Source of the DNA: UBA10364 sp049611965
GTDB taxonomy: Bacteria; Bacteroidota; Bacteroidia; Flavobacteriales; Schleiferiaceae
Length of the DNA stretch: 64,000 bases
Assembly: GCA_049611965.1 (NCBI GenBank)
Contig: JBMZBC010000004.1
Span: forward strand, 1-64,000
Direction of reading: 5' to 3'
Shown here: positions 53,314 through 62,635 of the stretch, piece by piece
Layout: every line of letters begins with the position of its first letter
Position numbering within the stretch: the first letter of the stretch is position 1
Notes under the pieces: model-generated
What the model saw: the letters and a program-made list of their open reading frames with translations, nothing else
The model's database searches: none
What the model was told of the DNA's origin: nothing
Program-made: the position numbers and the translations under genes

Positions 53314-54855
53314 CTAAAGAGGGAGGTTACCGTGTTTTTTCTTCGGCAATTTTACTGCCTTATTTTCCAACATAGAGAACGCTTTTATCAACTTGTCACG
53401 AGTTTCTTCCGGCAGTATTACGTCATCAACATAACCGCGGTAGGCGGCACGGTACGGGTTGGCAAAAGCATCAGAGTATTCTGCTTCCTTTTCGGCCAAT
53501 TTTGCCGCTTTATCCTCCGCAGCCTTGATGTCTTTTCTAAAGATGATTTCCGCAGCGCCCTTTGCGCCCATCACAGCGATTTCCGCCGTTGGCCAAGCAA
53601 AGTTCATGTCGGCACCAATCTGCTTTGAGTTCATCACACAATAGGCACCACCGTAAGCTTTTCGAGTAATTACGGTGATGCGCGGTACTGTTGCCTCGCT
53701 AAAGGCATACAACAGCTTCGCACCGTTAGTAATAATTCCGTTCCACTCTTGGTCCGTACCTGGCAAGAATCCTGGAACATCTTCAAGCACCAATAATGGG
53801 ATATTGAAGGAATCACAAAAGCGCACAAAACGGGCCCCTTTGGTGGATGCATGAATATCTAGTACCCCGGCCAAATACGCCGGCTGGTTAGCTACAACGC
53901 CCACCGACTTCCCGGCGAGGCGTGCAAACCCAACAATCATGTTCTCCGCAAAGTCCTTATGTACTTCGTGGAAAGTATTTTCATCTACGATACCCGCAAT
54001 AACCTCCTTCATATCATAAGGTTGGTTTGGATTTTCAGGTACGATGTCTTTAAGTACTTGGCGCATTTCATCGCCTGGCTCGTACGGAAGTGATGGCGGC
54101 TCCTCGTCACAATTCTGAGGAACATAACTCAACAGTTTCTTCAAGCCTTCAATAAGGGAGATCTCGTTCGGATAGGTAAAATGTGTCACCCCGCTTTTGG
54201 TAGAATGTGCGCTCGCACCGCCCAACTCTTCAGCCGTTACCTCTTCATGCGTCACTGTTTTGACCACATTAGGTCCAGTCACAAACATGTACGAAGTGTC
54301 TTCCACCATCATGATGAAATCTGTAAGCGCTGGTGAATACACCGCACCACCTGCACAAGGACCCATCATCGCTGAAAACTGGGGAATGACCCCTGAGGCT
54401 TGTACGTTGCGGTAGAAGATATCAGAGTATCCACCCAAGGAAACGACCCCTTCTTGGATACGGGCACCACCACTATCGTTTAATCCGATCAATGGTGCTC
54501 CTGTTTTCATTGCCAGGTCCATCACTTTTGTGATTTTCTCAGCATGAGCCTCCGCTAAAGAGCCGCCCAATACCGTAAAGTCTTGTGCAAACACATAGAT
54601 TAAACGACCATTAACTGTTCCGTAACCGGTCACAACACCATCGCCCAAAATTTTCTGCTTATCCAATCCAAAAAGGTCGCTACGGTGCTGGACCAATGCA
54701 CCCATTTCTTGGAAACTCCCTTCGTCTAAAAGGAAGTGAATGCGCTCACGTGCGGTTAGTTTGCCTTTGGCGTGCTGCGCATCGATGCGCTTTTGTCCGC
54801 CGCCCTCTTGACTCTGCTTTTTAAGGTCGGATAGGTGCTTTCGCTTGTCTTGCAT
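53314..54855 (-). CDS. pccB: propionyl-CoA carboxylase beta (carboxyltransferase) subunit
   Basis: 513-residue carboxyltransferase of biotin-dependent acyl-CoA carboxylases, which moves CO2 from biotin to propionyl-CoA (or a related acyl-CoA). Seen: DFTVLGGSLAEAHAEKI, LNDSGGARIQEGVVSLGGY, GGAVYSPALTDF, and the C-terminal crotonase half with DVPGFLPGTDQEWNG and KAYGGAYCVM. The alpha subunit is not in the window, but mce at 42694 gives the next step. Note that acetyl-CoA carboxylase beta could also fit; full length and mce favour propionyl-CoA. Confidence 0.9.
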   Translation of the reverse strand: MQDKRKHLSDLKKQSQEGGGQKRIDAQHAKGKLTARERIHFLLDEGSFQEMGALVQHRSDLFGLDKQKILGDGVVTGYGTVNGRLIYVFAQDFTVLGGSLAEAHAEKITKVMDLAMKTGAPLIGLNDSGGARIQEGVVSLGGYSDIFYRNVQASGVIPQFSAMMGPCAGGAVYSPALTDFIMMVEDTSYMFVTGPNVVKTVTHEEVTAEELGGASAHSTKSGVTHFTYPNEISLIEGLKKLLSYVPQNCDEEPPSLPYEPGDEMRQVLKDIVPENPNQPYDMKEVIAGIVDENTFHEVHKDFAENMIVGFARLAGKSVGVVANQPAYLAGVLDIHASTKGARFVRFCDSFNIPLLVLEDVPGFLPGTDQEWNGIITNGAKLLYAFSEATVPRITVITRKAYGGAYCVMNSKQIGADMNFAWPTAEIAVMGAKGAAEIIFRKDIKAAEDKAAKLAEKEAEYSDAFANPYRAAYRGYVDDVILPEETRDKLIKAFSMLENKAVKLPKKKHGNLPL

Positions 54856-54889
54856 GGTGGTTCTTTTGTTCTGAAGGTTCGTACTTACG

Positions 54890-55951
54890 CTATTCCTCTT
54901 TGAAGGCGTCTCGTAAATTTACTTTAGAATGTCTGTGGAATCGCTTTGTTTCCTTGGCTTTTCTGCGAATTTCATATTGCTCCTCTTCTGGAAGGTGTAT
55001 GATCTCGACACATTGCGGTGTGCAACAGCCTTCGTTTTTCTCCGCACAGCTCTCGCACTGGATGAAGAGCAGGTTACATGCTTTATTTGCACAGTTGGTA
55101 TGACGGGCCGATTTTTCACCGCATTGGTGACATTCTGAAATCACCTCGCACGAAATCTCCTCGCCCAATCGCTCATCGAAGACAAAATTTATCCCATGGA
55201 ACTTGTTATCGAGCGCTTCCTCTTCAATCTGACGAGCGTAATCAATGATTCCACCGTGCAACTGGTTCACATCATTAAATCCGTGGTGCTTTAAATAGGC
55301 CGAAGTTTTTTCACAACGAATACCGCCGGTACAGTAAAGTAGAATCTTGCGGTCCTCTTGGCCCTTGAGCTTTTCTAATACCATCGGCAATTCCTCCTTA
55401 AAGGTCTCTGCCTCTGGCAAAACAGCGCCCTCAAAGTGACCAATCTCACTTTCGTAGTGATTGCGCATATCCACGACGATAGGATCCTCGTTCTCTATCG
55501 CTTCGTTCCAATCCTTGGCACTCAAATGGGCACCCACATTGGTCACGTCGTAATCCTCAGGCTGCAATCCATCAGCTACAATCTGACCACGTACCTTAAC
55601 CTTAAGTTTCAAGAAAGACTTTCCATCAGTCTTATCTGTAACAGCAATTTTAAAGGGCACGTCCTTAAAATAGTCTATGGCGTACAAGTGCTGCTCAAAT
55701 TCCTCCCAGTGGTGCTCAGGAACGTTCATTTGTGCGTTAATACCCTCCCTGCTCACATAAATACGGCCCAAACAATCGAGCGACATCCACTTCTCAAAAA
55801 GCGCATCACGGAGTTTTTGAGGGTTGTCAATAATGACGTATTTGTAAAAAGACAGCGTAATGCGCTTAAACGTCTCCGCTTCCAATTTTGCTCTTAGGCG
55901 CTCTTTATCAAGCTTATTAACTAAATCTCTTTTTCCAGCATTTGGATCCAT
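54890..55951 (-). CDS. trhO: rhodanese-domain tRNA uridine 5-hydroxylase TrhO
   Basis: 353 residues: an N-terminal acylphosphatase-like domain (about 30-115), a rhodanese domain (about 145-245) with the active-site loop LLYCTGGIRCEK, and a C-terminal zinc-type domain with many Cys (CHQCGEKSARHTNC, CESCAEKNEGCC). TrhO proteins make 5-hydroxyuridine at tRNA position 34 with oxygen. The Cys-rich tail is the family's hallmark. Divergent from the threonine dehydrogenase over a 19-bp promoter palindrome. Confidence 0.92.
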   Translation of the reverse strand: MDPNAGKRDLVNKLDKERLRAKLEAETFKRITLSFYKYVIIDNPQKLRDALFEKWMSLDCLGRIYVSREGINAQMNVPEHHWEEFEQHLYAIDYFKDVPFKIAVTDKTDGKSFLKLKVKVRGQIVADGLQPEDYDVTNVGAHLSAKDWNEAIENEDPIVVDMRNHYESEIGHFEGAVLPEAETFKEELPMVLEKLKGQEDRKILLYCTGGIRCEKTSAYLKHHGFNDVNQLHGGIIDYARQIEEEALDNKFHGINFVFDERLGEEISCEVISECHQCGEKSARHTNCANKACNLLFIQCESCAEKNEGCCTPQCVEIIHLPEEEQYEIRRKAKETKRFHRHSKVNLRDAFKEE

Positions 55952-55971
55952 TCGAAGGCAATTTATTACTG

Positions 55972-55990
55972 CAAAGATAAGTTATCTTTG
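55972..55990. promoter_or_regulatory. back-to-back -7 elements of trhO and the threonine dehydrogenase
   Basis: CAAAGATAAGTTATCTTTG: two perfect TATCTTTG elements facing outward, 3 nt apart, forming an inverted repeat. For trhO a TTTG (minus strand) lies 18 nt upstream of its element, a good -33 match. A single factor bound here could switch both genes. Confidence 0.75.
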
Positions 55991-56025
55991 ACCTACCCAA
56001 ATCTGACTTTTATCACAATCAGAGC

Positions 56026-56982
56026 ATGAAGAAAACCACTCTAATCCTAGGCGCTTGCGGCCAAATCGGCACCGAGCTCACCCTCACGCTGCGGGCGAAA
56101 TACGGCAATGACGTTGTTGTTGCCACCGACATCAAAGAGCCTGCGCTGGCTGAACTTAAGGACGGTCCTTTTGAAATTCTCGACGCCAGCAATGCTGAAG
56201 GATTACATGCCATTTGCAAAAAGTACAATGTAGGCACTGTATACCACCTTGTAGCCATGCTCAGCGCCACAGGCGAGAAATTCCCAATGAAAGCGTGGGA
56301 TTTGAATATGCAAAGTTTGTTGCACGCATTGGAATTGGCCAAAGAAAAAGTCATCGATAAAATCTTCTGGCCGTCCTCCATTGCCGTTTTTGGCCCTACC
56401 ACTCCAAAGCGCAATACACCGCAACAGACCATCATGGAACCTTCAACCGTTTATGGCATCTCCAAACTAGCCGGAGAGCGTTGGTGCGAATATTACCACA
56501 ACAAGCATGGCGTAGACGTTCGCTCTATTCGCTACCCTGGACTCATTTCATGGAAATCACAGCCAGGTGGTGGGACTACAGACTATGCAGTGGAGATTTA
56601 CTACAAGGCACTTGAAGAGGGTAAATACACTTCATTCTTGAGCGAACACAGGGCACTGCCTATGATGTATATGGAAGATGCCATCCGCGCAACTATTGAG
56701 CTCACTGAAGCGCCAACCGACCAGGTGAAGATTCGCTCTTCGTACAACTTGGCAGGTATAAGTTTTGATCCCGCAACCATAGGGGCAAGCATCAAGAAGG
56801 TGATGCCGGAATTTGAATTGGATTTCGCGCCAGATTTCCGCGAAGAGATTGCGGCAAGTTGGCCTGAAAGTATTGACGATTCTGCCGCTCAGGCAGATTG
56901 GAATTGGAAACCGAGTTATGATTTAGATTCCATGACTGAAGCCATGCTTTCAAACCTCAAGACCAAGCTTCAGCGCTCATAG
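56026..56982 (+). CDS. L-threonine 3-dehydrogenase (SDR type)
   Basis: 318-residue extended short-chain dehydrogenase. NAD-binding ILGACGQIGTELT at residues 6-18, VYHLVAMLSATGE, the Ser-rich FWPSSIAVFGP, and the catalytic YGISK (Tyr-x-x-x-Lys, about 144-148). The overall pattern matches NAD-dependent L-threonine dehydrogenases of Flavobacterium type, which make 2-amino-3-oxobutyrate for glycine and acetyl-CoA formation. Not the zinc-dependent Tdh. Confidence 0.88.
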   Translation: MKKTTLILGACGQIGTELTLTLRAKYGNDVVVATDIKEPALAELKDGPFEILDASNAEGLHAICKKYNVGTVYHLVAMLSATGEKFPMKAWDLNMQSLLHALELAKEKVIDKIFWPSSIAVFGPTTPKRNTPQQTIMEPSTVYGISKLAGERWCEYYHNKHGVDVRSIRYPGLISWKSQPGGGTTDYAVEIYYKALEEGKYTSFLSEHRALPMMYMEDAIRATIELTEAPTDQVKIRSSYNLAGISFDPATIGASIKKVMPEFELDFAPDFREEIAASWPESIDDSAAQADWNWKPSYDLDSMTEAMLSNLKTKLQRS

Positions 56983-56985
56983 AGA

Positions 56986-57504
56986 CTAATCTTCCGAATA
57001 CCAAGAGCTGTATTTGAGATAGTTGTTCGCAATGCGTTCGATCTCCCCGGTGCGTAATCTTTCCGGTACCGGACCAATTTCTTTCGCAGGCACCCCCGCC
57101 CAAAGCGTCCCAGGCGCTAATTTCTTCCCTTGGGTAACCACCGAACCGGCAGCAACAATACATCCTTCGCCTACCACGCAATCGTCCATCACGATGGCAC
57201 CCATACCAATAAGGACATTGTTTTTGATCGTACAGCCGTGAACTATAGCGTTATGCCCAATACTTACATTATCGCCAATGGTCGTCGGAAACTTCTTATA
57301 GGTGCAGTGTACAGTTGCATTGTCCTGAACGTTGACCTTGTTTCCCATAGTTATGGCATTCACATCTGCTCGGATGACACTACCGTACCAAAAGCTACAG
57401 CCTTCACCGCAGGAGAAGTTCCCAATTATGGTTGCGTTTTCAGCGATGAATGAATCTTTTCCAATCTCAGGATGGTGTCCGAGAACAGGGCGAACAATAG
57501 GCAT
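56986..57504 (-). CDS. gamma-class carbonic anhydrase-like protein
   Basis: 172-residue left-handed beta-helix protein of hexapeptide repeats (VIRADVNAI, VNVQDNATVH, TTIGDNVSIGHNAIVHGCTI, VLIGMGAIVMDDCVV). The histidines in NATVHC, IGHNAI and VHGCT are placed to bind zinc as in gamma-carbonic anhydrases such as CaiE/YrdA-like proteins. Actual carbonic anhydrase activity is often lost in this subfamily, so the call is fold-level. It faces the upstream dehydrogenase end to end, 3 nt apart. Confidence 0.87.
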   Translation of the reverse strand: MPIVRPVLGHHPEIGKDSFIAENATIIGNFSCGEGCSFWYGSVIRADVNAITMGNKVNVQDNATVHCTYKKFPTTIGDNVSIGHNAIVHGCTIKNNVLIGMGAIVMDDCVVGEGCIVAAGSVVTQGKKLAPGTLWAGVPAKEIGPVPERLRTGEIERIANNYLKYSSWYSED

Positions 57505-57524
57505 ACCGTGTTGTTTTTGTGATG

Positions 57525-57532
57525 TACTTTTG
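57525..57532 (+). promoter_or_regulatory. -7 element of the Nfu gene
   Basis: TACTTTTG, a perfect TAnnTTTG match, 21 nt before the ATG at 57554. A clear -33 partner at the usual distance is not seen. Confidence 0.6.
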
Positions 57533-57553
57533 TACCCTGAAAATACCCCAATT

Positions 57554-58168
57554 ATGGAAATTAAAAGAGTCCCAGTTAGTATTTACGCAGAAATGACCCC
57601 AAATCCGAAGGTCATGAAGTTTGTAAGCAATAAACTGCTCCTTCAAACAGATTCTGCAGAATTCAGAAATATTGAAGAGGCAAAGCCATCGCCACTAGCA
57701 ACGAAGCTCTTTCATTTTCCATTTGTAAAGGAGGTATTCATCTCAGGAAACTACATCGCGATTGCAAAATTTGACGTCGTAGAATGGGACGACGTAGCCC
57801 AAGAGGTTCGTGTATTCATTACCGAGTTTTTGACTGAAGGCGGCGTTGCTGTTCATGAGGACCAACTCAAACCAGCGCAAGAAGAAAAGGCAGAGGAGGG
57901 CAAAGGCCCTGTTCTGAACCCGGAAGATTTGGGTGAAGTTGAGGCACGAATCGTAGACATTCTTGAAGAATATATCAAGCCTGCAGTAGCGCAAGATGGA
58001 GGAAACATTGCTTTTATGGGCTACAAGGATAAGATTGTTGAAGTTCAGCTACAAGGAGCTTGTTCTGGCTGTCCGTCTTCAACGATGACGCTGAAAAACG
58101 GCATCCTCAGTATTTTGCAAAAAATGCTCCCAACGTTGGTTGACGACGTGGTAGCCGTGAACGGTTAG
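57554..58168 (+). CDS. Nfu-type iron-sulfur scaffold/carrier
   Basis: 204 residues from the ATG at 57554; a longer frame to 57332 runs antisense through the carbonic anhydrase gene and lacks homology. N-terminal Nfu_N domain (YAEMTPNPKVMKFVSNKLL, about 8-95), a linker of Glu/Lys, and a C-terminal NifU-like domain with the cluster-binding CSGC in GACSGCPSSTMTLKNGILSIL (about 170-185). Such proteins carry [4Fe-4S] clusters to target enzymes. Confidence 0.92.
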   Translation: MEIKRVPVSIYAEMTPNPKVMKFVSNKLLLQTDSAEFRNIEEAKPSPLATKLFHFPFVKEVFISGNYIAIAKFDVVEWDDVAQEVRVFITEFLTEGGVAVHEDQLKPAQEEKAEEGKGPVLNPEDLGEVEARIVDILEEYIKPAVAQDGGNIAFMGYKDKIVEVQLQGACSGCPSSTMTLKNGILSILQKMLPTLVDDVVAVNG

Positions 58169-58173
58169 AGATA

Positions 58174-59727
58174 CTAGTTGAAAATCAAACGGCCCGCGGT
58201 AATTCGCTGCACACCACTTACCACTTCATAGAAGTATGCACCGCTTGAAACGTAAGAGCGGTGGATATGTATGACTCCATCTTCTATCGAGTACTCCATG
58301 TTGACGGCTTGACCTCGCTTATTGTAAACATTCAGTTGATAATCTACAGATGCGCTTAGGGGAGGAACAACTTCTATTCTAGCGTGGCTCTTTATAGGAT
58401 TTGGAACCACTACTGAGCGAGAGGCGACAGGTTTTTCATGTTCACTGATATCCAATAATAGCAACGGATCGTTTTTCAGAATAGAGTCTATATTGATGTA
58501 TTCATCACCGGCTTGATAAGACAAGTATTGGAATCCATCAAACAACATTTCATCATCCGTACTGAATCCTACTGTGATTAATTGCGGTGGAGAGTTAGGG
58601 TTGTGGTGATTAGTGCTCCTGTTATCAAAACTATGCGTTGAGTGCACCGTATATCCTGCCGGTACTTTGACTAAGTTCTTATAGTAGTAGTATTCCTGGT
58701 GCTCAAAATCCCAACGATCGATTTTCATCAACGGGATGGTATCGTTCGTTTGTGGCTTGTAGGCGTAGTTCAAAATCTCTGAGCAAATTTGGTGCGAATG
58801 AGGAAATGCGGAGAAAATGGATACGTTCTGCGGGGGCCAAACTTCTTCTACAGAAAAACTCTTGACTTGCCCTGCCGGTATAAAGAAATCGTTCGCCCAA
58901 TATTGAAGGGGTACTGTATCGTGAACTTGGCGTACTCCAGATTCATTTACAGGATAGAGGTACATTCGAAGCTTAATATCGATTAATTGACCAGCAGTAC
59001 CCTTAGGGGTATGTATCTGCATGCCAATTTCACCGTTTGCAGGCAGCGCAATACCCATTTTAATCAATGATGAATTCGGGTAAACAATTGGCATCGAGCC
59101 TGGGGCCCAAGTACCAATCGAGATTTCTCCATCAGTAGAAAAAGAACTCCCTGTCGTATCAACATTGATATCACCAACATCTCCGGCCATTATAAGAGCA
59201 TGGTGCACTAGTTGGGGATCGTTGGCCACCAGTTCAATAGCTCGAAGAAATCTGTTTTGACCAAGATTCAATGGAACGACAAGTGTATTGTATGCATCGG
59301 ATGTCGTCGCATTACTCTTGAACTTCATCATCTGCAGGACGGTATCAGGTGCACCTCCTAACTGACGTATTGGGTATGCTGGTGTAGGTGGTTGTAAATT
59401 AGGATCGCCCTGTGCGGCACCATCATAAATCCACTTCAACAAAGAGTCCTTATCTGCTTGTGTAATCTGCCTTTCATTAACGAAATGAATGTAGGAAGTA
59501 TCGGCTGACCAAGGAGGCATCTCGCTATTCTGTAATACGTGAACTATACTGGTCGTCCATGGCGCTGTTGAAGCGTATGAAAGCATAGAGAATGGCGCAC
59601 CACCTCCAGGTCTATGACAACTGGTGCAATTTTTATACAAAAGAGGAGCGACATCATTGAAGGTGCTTTGTCCCGCCATCTGAAGCGACAAAATAACAAG
59701 ACTAAAAACAGTCGCTACCTTTTTCAT
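58174..59727 (-). CDS. secreted cytochrome c / copper-monooxygenase-like protein, T9SS-sorted
   Basis: 517 residues. Signal peptide (to MAGQ), then a haem c site CTSCH (about 33-37) with the cytochrome-like GGGAPFSMLSYA. The central part carries copper type II ascorbate-dependent monooxygenase (PHM/DBH)-like text: VHHALIMAG, FPHSHQIC, THSFDNRSTNHHNPNSPP and GFSTDDEMLF, each with His/Met residues placed as metal ligands. A T9SS type A domain ends it (VVVPNPIKSHARIEV to GRLIFN). The cytochrome c plus PHM pairing is also seen in Planctomycetes and other Bacteroidota; a redox monooxygenase at the surface is plausible, substrate unknown. Confidence 0.78.
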   Translation of the reverse strand: MKKVATVFSLVILSLQMAGQSTFNDVAPLLYKNCTSCHRPGGGAPFSMLSYASTAPWTTSIVHVLQNSEMPPWSADTSYIHFVNERQITQADKDSLLKWIYDGAAQGDPNLQPPTPAYPIRQLGGAPDTVLQMMKFKSNATTSDAYNTLVVPLNLGQNRFLRAIELVANDPQLVHHALIMAGDVGDINVDTTGSSFSTDGEISIGTWAPGSMPIVYPNSSLIKMGIALPANGEIGMQIHTPKGTAGQLIDIKLRMYLYPVNESGVRQVHDTVPLQYWANDFFIPAGQVKSFSVEEVWPPQNVSIFSAFPHSHQICSEILNYAYKPQTNDTIPLMKIDRWDFEHQEYYYYKNLVKVPAGYTVHSTHSFDNRSTNHHNPNSPPQLITVGFSTDDEMLFDGFQYLSYQAGDEYINIDSILKNDPLLLLDISEHEKPVASRSVVVPNPIKSHARIEVVPPLSASVDYQLNVYNKRGQAVNMEYSIEDGVIHIHRSYVSSGAYFYEVVSGVQRITAGRLIFN

Positions 59728-59753
59728 TACATCCTCTTTTAAAGTGATACAAA

Positions 59754-59761
59754 CAAAGCTA
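59754..59761 (-). promoter_or_regulatory. -7 element of the cytochrome/copper protein gene
   Basis: Minus strand TAGCTTTG, a perfect TAnnTTTG match, 26 nt before the ATG at 59727; a TTG lies about 22 nt upstream. Confidence 0.6.
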
Positions 59762-59789
59762 ATAATTATAAATCAGCTAGTTACAATAC

Positions 59790-59820
59790 AAAAAGGGCGA
59801 CCCTGCGGGTCGCCCTTTTT
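59790..59820. terminator. intrinsic terminator after the desaturase
   Basis: Perfect 14-bp inverted repeat (59790-59803 with 59807-59820), loop TGC; A5 and T5 flank the stem ends. Confidence 0.9.
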
Positions 59821-59838
59821 CTTTAATATCATTCTAGA

Positions 59839-60903
59839 TTAAGCCATTGCTCTACCCATGTGTTTTAAGTGTGCAAAGTGCCCTCTCAATGCTGCAACAG
59901 TAGAACGGTACTCGTTGTATGGCAACTTAAATTCTTCTGCAGTTTTACGCACAATTTCAGCAATCTTTGGATAGTGTACATGGTTGATGGTTGGGAACAG
60001 GTGGTGTTCAACCTGGAAATTCAAACCTCCAGTATACCAAGTCACAAATTTGCTTTTGGTACTAAAGTTCGCTGTTGTCTTCAACTGGTGCTCAAGTAAG
60101 CTGTGGTTCTTCGCCTCTTCTTCGGTTGGGAAGTCGGCTTTGTCTACCACGTGAGCCAACTGGAACGTGAACGATAGGATGAGCCCTGCTACCAGATGCA
60201 TCACCATATTGCCCCATAAAATCATATACCAGGGCAGACCAAGCGCAAGAGGTAAAGCGTAAAATACACCAAAATGGAACCCTTTGCCTACAATCAGTTT
60301 TGTCCATACCATACCAAGACTCTGATTTTTCGCTTTGAATAAATCCGATTTGTTGTATTTGACTACTTGAGTGAAATCTTTTTCAATCAACCATTTCCAA
60401 GTCATTAAACTATATGCAAGAGGCGCATAGATATGCTGATACTTATGCTTCGGCTTCAACTCTTGGCTTGGGTGAAAGCGGAACATAGATCCAGTATCAA
60501 TATCATCGTCGTGACCGTCTAAGTTAGTATGCGTATGGTGCTTGATGTTGTGCTGTACCTTCCATGTGTAAGAATTACCTGCAAGCATGTAAATCACTGC
60601 ACCTATTTTACGGTTTACCCATTCACTCTTAGTCACATTGTTGTGAATTGCATCGTGCATGACATTCATACCAACGCCAGCCATTCCTAAACCAGTAACG
60701 GTCCATAGGAGTGTTGTCATTAGAAATGAGGTGTAGCCAGTCAAGAATAAAATGAAGGGAACGAGGTACATCGCCATGTTCAATATTGCTTTGCTGTAGT
60801 AGCGGTAATCCGCCATTCCAGATTTCCCTTCTTCTTTAAGATACGTTCTTACTCTCTTACGTACTTCCTTTTGGAAATCACTCGTGCTTTTGAATCGCAA
60901 CAT
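59839..60903 (-). CDS. fatty acid desaturase (acyl-lipid/acyl-CoA type)
   Basis: 354-residue membrane di-iron desaturase with four main transmembrane helices. The three His boxes are present: HDAIHN, HNIKHHTHTN, and QVEHHLFPTINHVHYPKI (the QxxHH form of front-end and delta-6-like desaturases). It introduces double bonds in membrane acyl chains, and needs an electron donor. The Q-HH box fits linoleoyl-like or cold-induced enzymes of flavobacteria; exact regioselectivity cannot be read. Confidence 0.93.
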   Translation of the reverse strand: MLRFKSTSDFQKEVRKRVRTYLKEEGKSGMADYRYYSKAILNMAMYLVPFILFLTGYTSFLMTTLLWTVTGLGMAGVGMNVMHDAIHNNVTKSEWVNRKIGAVIYMLAGNSYTWKVQHNIKHHTHTNLDGHDDDIDTGSMFRFHPSQELKPKHKYQHIYAPLAYSLMTWKWLIEKDFTQVVKYNKSDLFKAKNQSLGMVWTKLIVGKGFHFGVFYALPLALGLPWYMILWGNMVMHLVAGLILSFTFQLAHVVDKADFPTEEEAKNHSLLEHQLKTTANFSTKSKFVTWYTGGLNFQVEHHLFPTINHVHYPKIAEIVRKTAEEFKLPYNEYRSTVAALRGHFAHLKHMGRAMA

Positions 60904-60965
60904 AAAATATTTGTAAATAAAAGGTTGAATTTAGTAATTAGAACAACAAGTAGACGCACATAGTT

Positions 60966-60973
60966 TAGTTTTG
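60966..60973 (+). promoter_or_regulatory. -7 element of pgi
   Basis: TAGTTTTG, a perfect TAnnTTTG match, 23 nt before the ATG at 60997. Confidence 0.6.
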
Positions 60974-60996
60974 TAGCGAATTCAAGAATATCTCAG

Positions 60997-62634
60997 ATGC
61001 TTAAAAATTTAAAGCCAACAGATTTAAAAGCTTGGCACAAGCTTCAAAAGAACTCTATCTACGACAAGAGAACGCTAAAAACTCGTTTTTATGAGGACGC
61101 AGAGCGTTTTAAGAAATACCACATTAAGTGGGACGGTATACTCTTCGACTTCTCTAAGAACCACATGGGGAGCGAAACATTCGCTCTCTTCCAGGAATTA
61201 CTAGAAGAGGCAGATGTACGCACTGCCATCAAGCAGCAACAGGGCGGTGAGAAAATCAATGTCACAGAAAACCGCGCAGTACTTCACACGGCGCTTCGCA
61301 ACATGAGCGAGGATCCTGTTTATGTGGACGGCGAGGATGTGATGCCAGGGGTGCGCGACTCATGGGCAAAATTGGCCACCTTCTCTAGTGAAGTTCGTTC
61401 AGGAAACTGGAAAGGGCACAGCGGTAAACGCATCACTGATGTAGTTAATATTGGTATCGGTGGCTCTGATCTAGGACCTAGAATGGTCATAAATGCATTG
61501 AAGCCATTCGTTACAGACGAAATGAATTTCCACTTTGTTGCCAATGTGGATGGTGCAGACTTGCACGAGGTACTCAAGAGAGTAGATGCGGAAACCACGC
61601 TATTTATCATCGCTTCCAAGACTTTTACCACACAAGAAACCATGCAGAACGCCAATAGCGCAAAGAACTGGTTCTTAAACAACGGCGGTAGCCAAGAAGA
61701 CGTGGCGAAACACTTCGTTGCTGTGAGTACCAACGCAGAGGGCGTTGCAGGTTTTGGGATAGATACAAAAAACATGTTCGGTTTTTGGGACTGGGTCGGC
61801 GGACGCTACAGCGTATGGTCGGCTATTGGTCTTCCAGTGATATTGGCTATCGGATTCCAAGGATTCCAAGAATTCTTGAGCGGTGCACATGCTATGGATA
61901 AGCATGTAGCCGAGGCAGATTGGAGCGAAAACATTCCAGCCCTTATGGCAATGCTCGGCATTTGGTACCGCAACTTCCACAACGCACCTTCACAAGCGAT
62001 TCTTCCTTACGATCAATACTTAGACAGATTTGCAGCCTACTTCCAACAGGGAGATATGGAGAGCAACGGGAAGTATGTAGACCGTGGTGGTAACCGCGTG
62101 AACTACCCAACAGGCCCCATCATTTGGGGCGAGCCTGGAACAAATGGACAGCACGCGTTCTACCAGCTCATCCATCAAGGTACAGACCTCATTCCTGCAG
62201 ACTTTATCGCTGCCAAAAAATGCCAGCACAGTTTGCCTGAACACCACCCTATTCTTCTTGCCAACTTCATTGCCCAGACTGAGGCCTTGATGACAGGAAA
62301 GTCAAGAATGGATGTGGAGATTGAAATGCGTCAAGCTGGATTGAGCAGTGAGGACATTGATAAGATTGCTCCATATAGAGTTTTCGAAGGCAATAGACCA
62401 ACCAACAGCATCGTACTCGATGAACTCAACCCGTACCATTTGGGTCAGTTGATTGCTGCGTACGAGCACAAGATTTTCATCCAAGGATACATCTGGAACA
62501 TTTACTCTTACGACCAATGGGGTGTGGAACTTGGTAAGGTATTGGCGAAGGCTGTCCTCAATGAACTGAAAGGCGGTGCGCAGCACGATCACGACAGCTC
62601 TACCGCTGCGCTTATCGATTATTTGAAAAGCTAA
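60997..62634 (+). CDS. pgi: glucose-6-phosphate isomerase
   Basis: 545-residue glycolytic isomerase between glucose 6-phosphate and fructose 6-phosphate. Seen: NIGIGGSDLGPRMV (about 150), the signature FGFWDWVGGRYSVWSAIGLP, and the C-terminal PROSITE-type GQLIAAYEHKIFIQGYIWNIYSYDQWGVELGK. Full length for the family. It ends one base before the convergent marR stop, and its own terminator lies inside the marR coding end (62665-62697). Confidence 0.97.
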   Translation: MLKNLKPTDLKAWHKLQKNSIYDKRTLKTRFYEDAERFKKYHIKWDGILFDFSKNHMGSETFALFQELLEEADVRTAIKQQQGGEKINVTENRAVLHTALRNMSEDPVYVDGEDVMPGVRDSWAKLATFSSEVRSGNWKGHSGKRITDVVNIGIGGSDLGPRMVINALKPFVTDEMNFHFVANVDGADLHEVLKRVDAETTLFIIASKTFTTQETMQNANSAKNWFLNNGGSQEDVAKHFVAVSTNAEGVAGFGIDTKNMFGFWDWVGGRYSVWSAIGLPVILAIGFQGFQEFLSGAHAMDKHVAEADWSENIPALMAMLGIWYRNFHNAPSQAILPYDQYLDRFAAYFQQGDMESNGKYVDRGGNRVNYPTGPIIWGEPGTNGQHAFYQLIHQGTDLIPADFIAAKKCQHSLPEHHPILLANFIAQTEALMTGKSRMDVEIEMRQAGLSSEDIDKIAPYRVFEGNRPTNSIVLDELNPYHLGQLIAAYEHKIFIQGYIWNIYSYDQWGVELGKVLAKAVLNELKGGAQHDHDSSTAALIDYLKS

Positions 62635-62635
62635 T

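Noticed and set aside
57332..57553. N-terminal extension of the Nfu gene
   Set aside because: Runs antisense through the carbonic anhydrase-like gene; the perfect -7 box at 57525 and family length support the ATG at 57554.
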